Source: Chamaelirium japonicum | Taxonomy: Eukaryota; Streptophyta; Magnoliopsida; Liliales; Melanthiaceae | Assembly: GCA_947650365.1 (NCBI GenBank) | Contig: CANTAL010000101.1 | Coordinates: 62,001-126,000 of the forward strand | Reading direction: 5' to 3' | Length of the DNA stretch: 64,000 nucleotides | In this document: piece after piece, positions 63,601 to 64,000 of the stretch | Layout: each line of letters begins with the position of its first letter | Numbering within the stretch: the stretch's first letter is position 1 | Notes under the pieces: model-generated | Database searches by the model: none | What the model was told of the DNA's origin: nothing | The model's input: the letters and a program-made list of their open reading frames with translations, nothing else | Program-made: the position numbers and the translations under genes

Positions 63601-64000
63601 GAATTAGAATGGATCACTCATTCGTATGATCCATTCTAATTTATTCGCACGAATGTATCCATTCTAATTCATTCGTATGTCTAATTCATTCGTACGGTCC
63701 ATTCTAATTCATTCGCACAATCCATTCTATTTCATTTGTACGATCCATTCTTACACATTCGTATGATCCATTATGGATACATTCGTGCGAATGAATTAGA
63801 ATGGATCATACGAATGAGTAAGAATGGATCGTACGAATGAAATAGAATGGATTGTGCGAATGAATTAGAATGGATCGTACGAATGAATTAGAATGGATTG
63901 TACGAATGAATTAGAATGGATCGTACGAATGAATTAGAATCTATACGAATGAATTATAATGGATCCTACGAATGAATTAGAATAGATCGTGTGAAAGAAT
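59172..64000. repeat. Satellite array, right arm, part 5 (runs off the window)
   Basis: Same satellite. Blocks: plus 59172-59826, minus 59827-60056, plus 60057-61381, minus 61382-62106, plus 62107-62235, minus 62236-63146, plus 63147-63614, minus 63615-63771, plus 63772-64000. It contains the freshest visible duplication of the window (59003-59777 repeated at 59888-60662) and a distant copy of 3775-4020 at about 63612-63860. The array has no end inside the window. Confidence 0.97.

Noticed and set aside
1..64000. Relationship to human satellite II/III, because of GAATG/CATTC pentamers
   Set aside because: The pentamer appears only twice per 23-bp unit among other fixed bases; the similarity is most likely chance in a simple AT-rich repeat.
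1..64000. Heat-shock element arrays (GAA/TTC blocks)
   Set aside because: GAA units lie in the same direction with wrong spacing; alternating nGAAn/nTTCn blocks occur only by accident at strand turns.
1..64000. Telomere repeat or interstitial telomere block
   Set aside because: No run of TTTAGGG or its complement exists; only isolated AAACCCTA motifs inside the LTRs.

Overview
The window is a stretch of plant nuclear heterochromatin. About 51 kb of the 64 kb (1-4947 and 17895-64000) is one satellite family: a 23-bp monomer mixed with a 28-bp variant. Into it is inserted one Ty1/copia LTR retrotransposon of 12,947 bp (4948-17894). That element itself carries a 3-kb non-LTR (LINE/L1) insertion in its leader (7833-10839, minus strand). 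No host gene, tRNA, rRNA or CRISPR array is visible, and I see no functional protein-coding gene. The DUF4283-like plus CCHC ORF1 of the LINE and the initiator-Met-tRNA type primer site of the copia element point to a flowering plant; the species cannot be named from the sequence.

Satellite. The monomer is an 8-bp head (GATCGTAC) followed by GAATG, AATTA and GAATG. In the 28-bp form the head is GATACATTCGTGC. The array is not uniformly head-to-tail: by eye it changes strand about 56 times, in blocks from about 20 bp to 3.6 kb. Many junctions are copies of the same few founder junctions, some of them present in both orientations, so segments containing inversions were themselves duplicated and inverted. 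Variation between monomers is concentrated at the two CpG sites of the head (CG to TG or CA), as expected for a methylated array.

Retrotransposon. The two LTRs (4948-7276 and 15566-17894, each 2329 bp) begin TGTTAG, end CCAACA and are flanked by the target duplication CCATT in perfect register with the satellite. Two uninterrupted paralogues of the target site survive at about 30113 and 53088. Primer site, polypurine tract, TATA box and remnants of gag, protease, integrase, reverse transcriptase and RNase H are recognisable in the copia order. The polyprotein is full of stops and frameshifts and has lost catalytic residues, although the LTRs differ by only about 3-4% by eye. The element may therefore have been defective already when it inserted and been moved by proteins from a relative.

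LINE. It is flanked by a 16-bp target duplication (CGGATCGAGGAGCCTT), ends in a poly(A) tail read on the minus strand, and contains a broken ORF1 followed directly by a 3' end. ORF2 (endonuclease and reverse transcriptase) is absent. The order of events is: satellite amplification with inversions, then copia insertion, then most probably LINE insertion.
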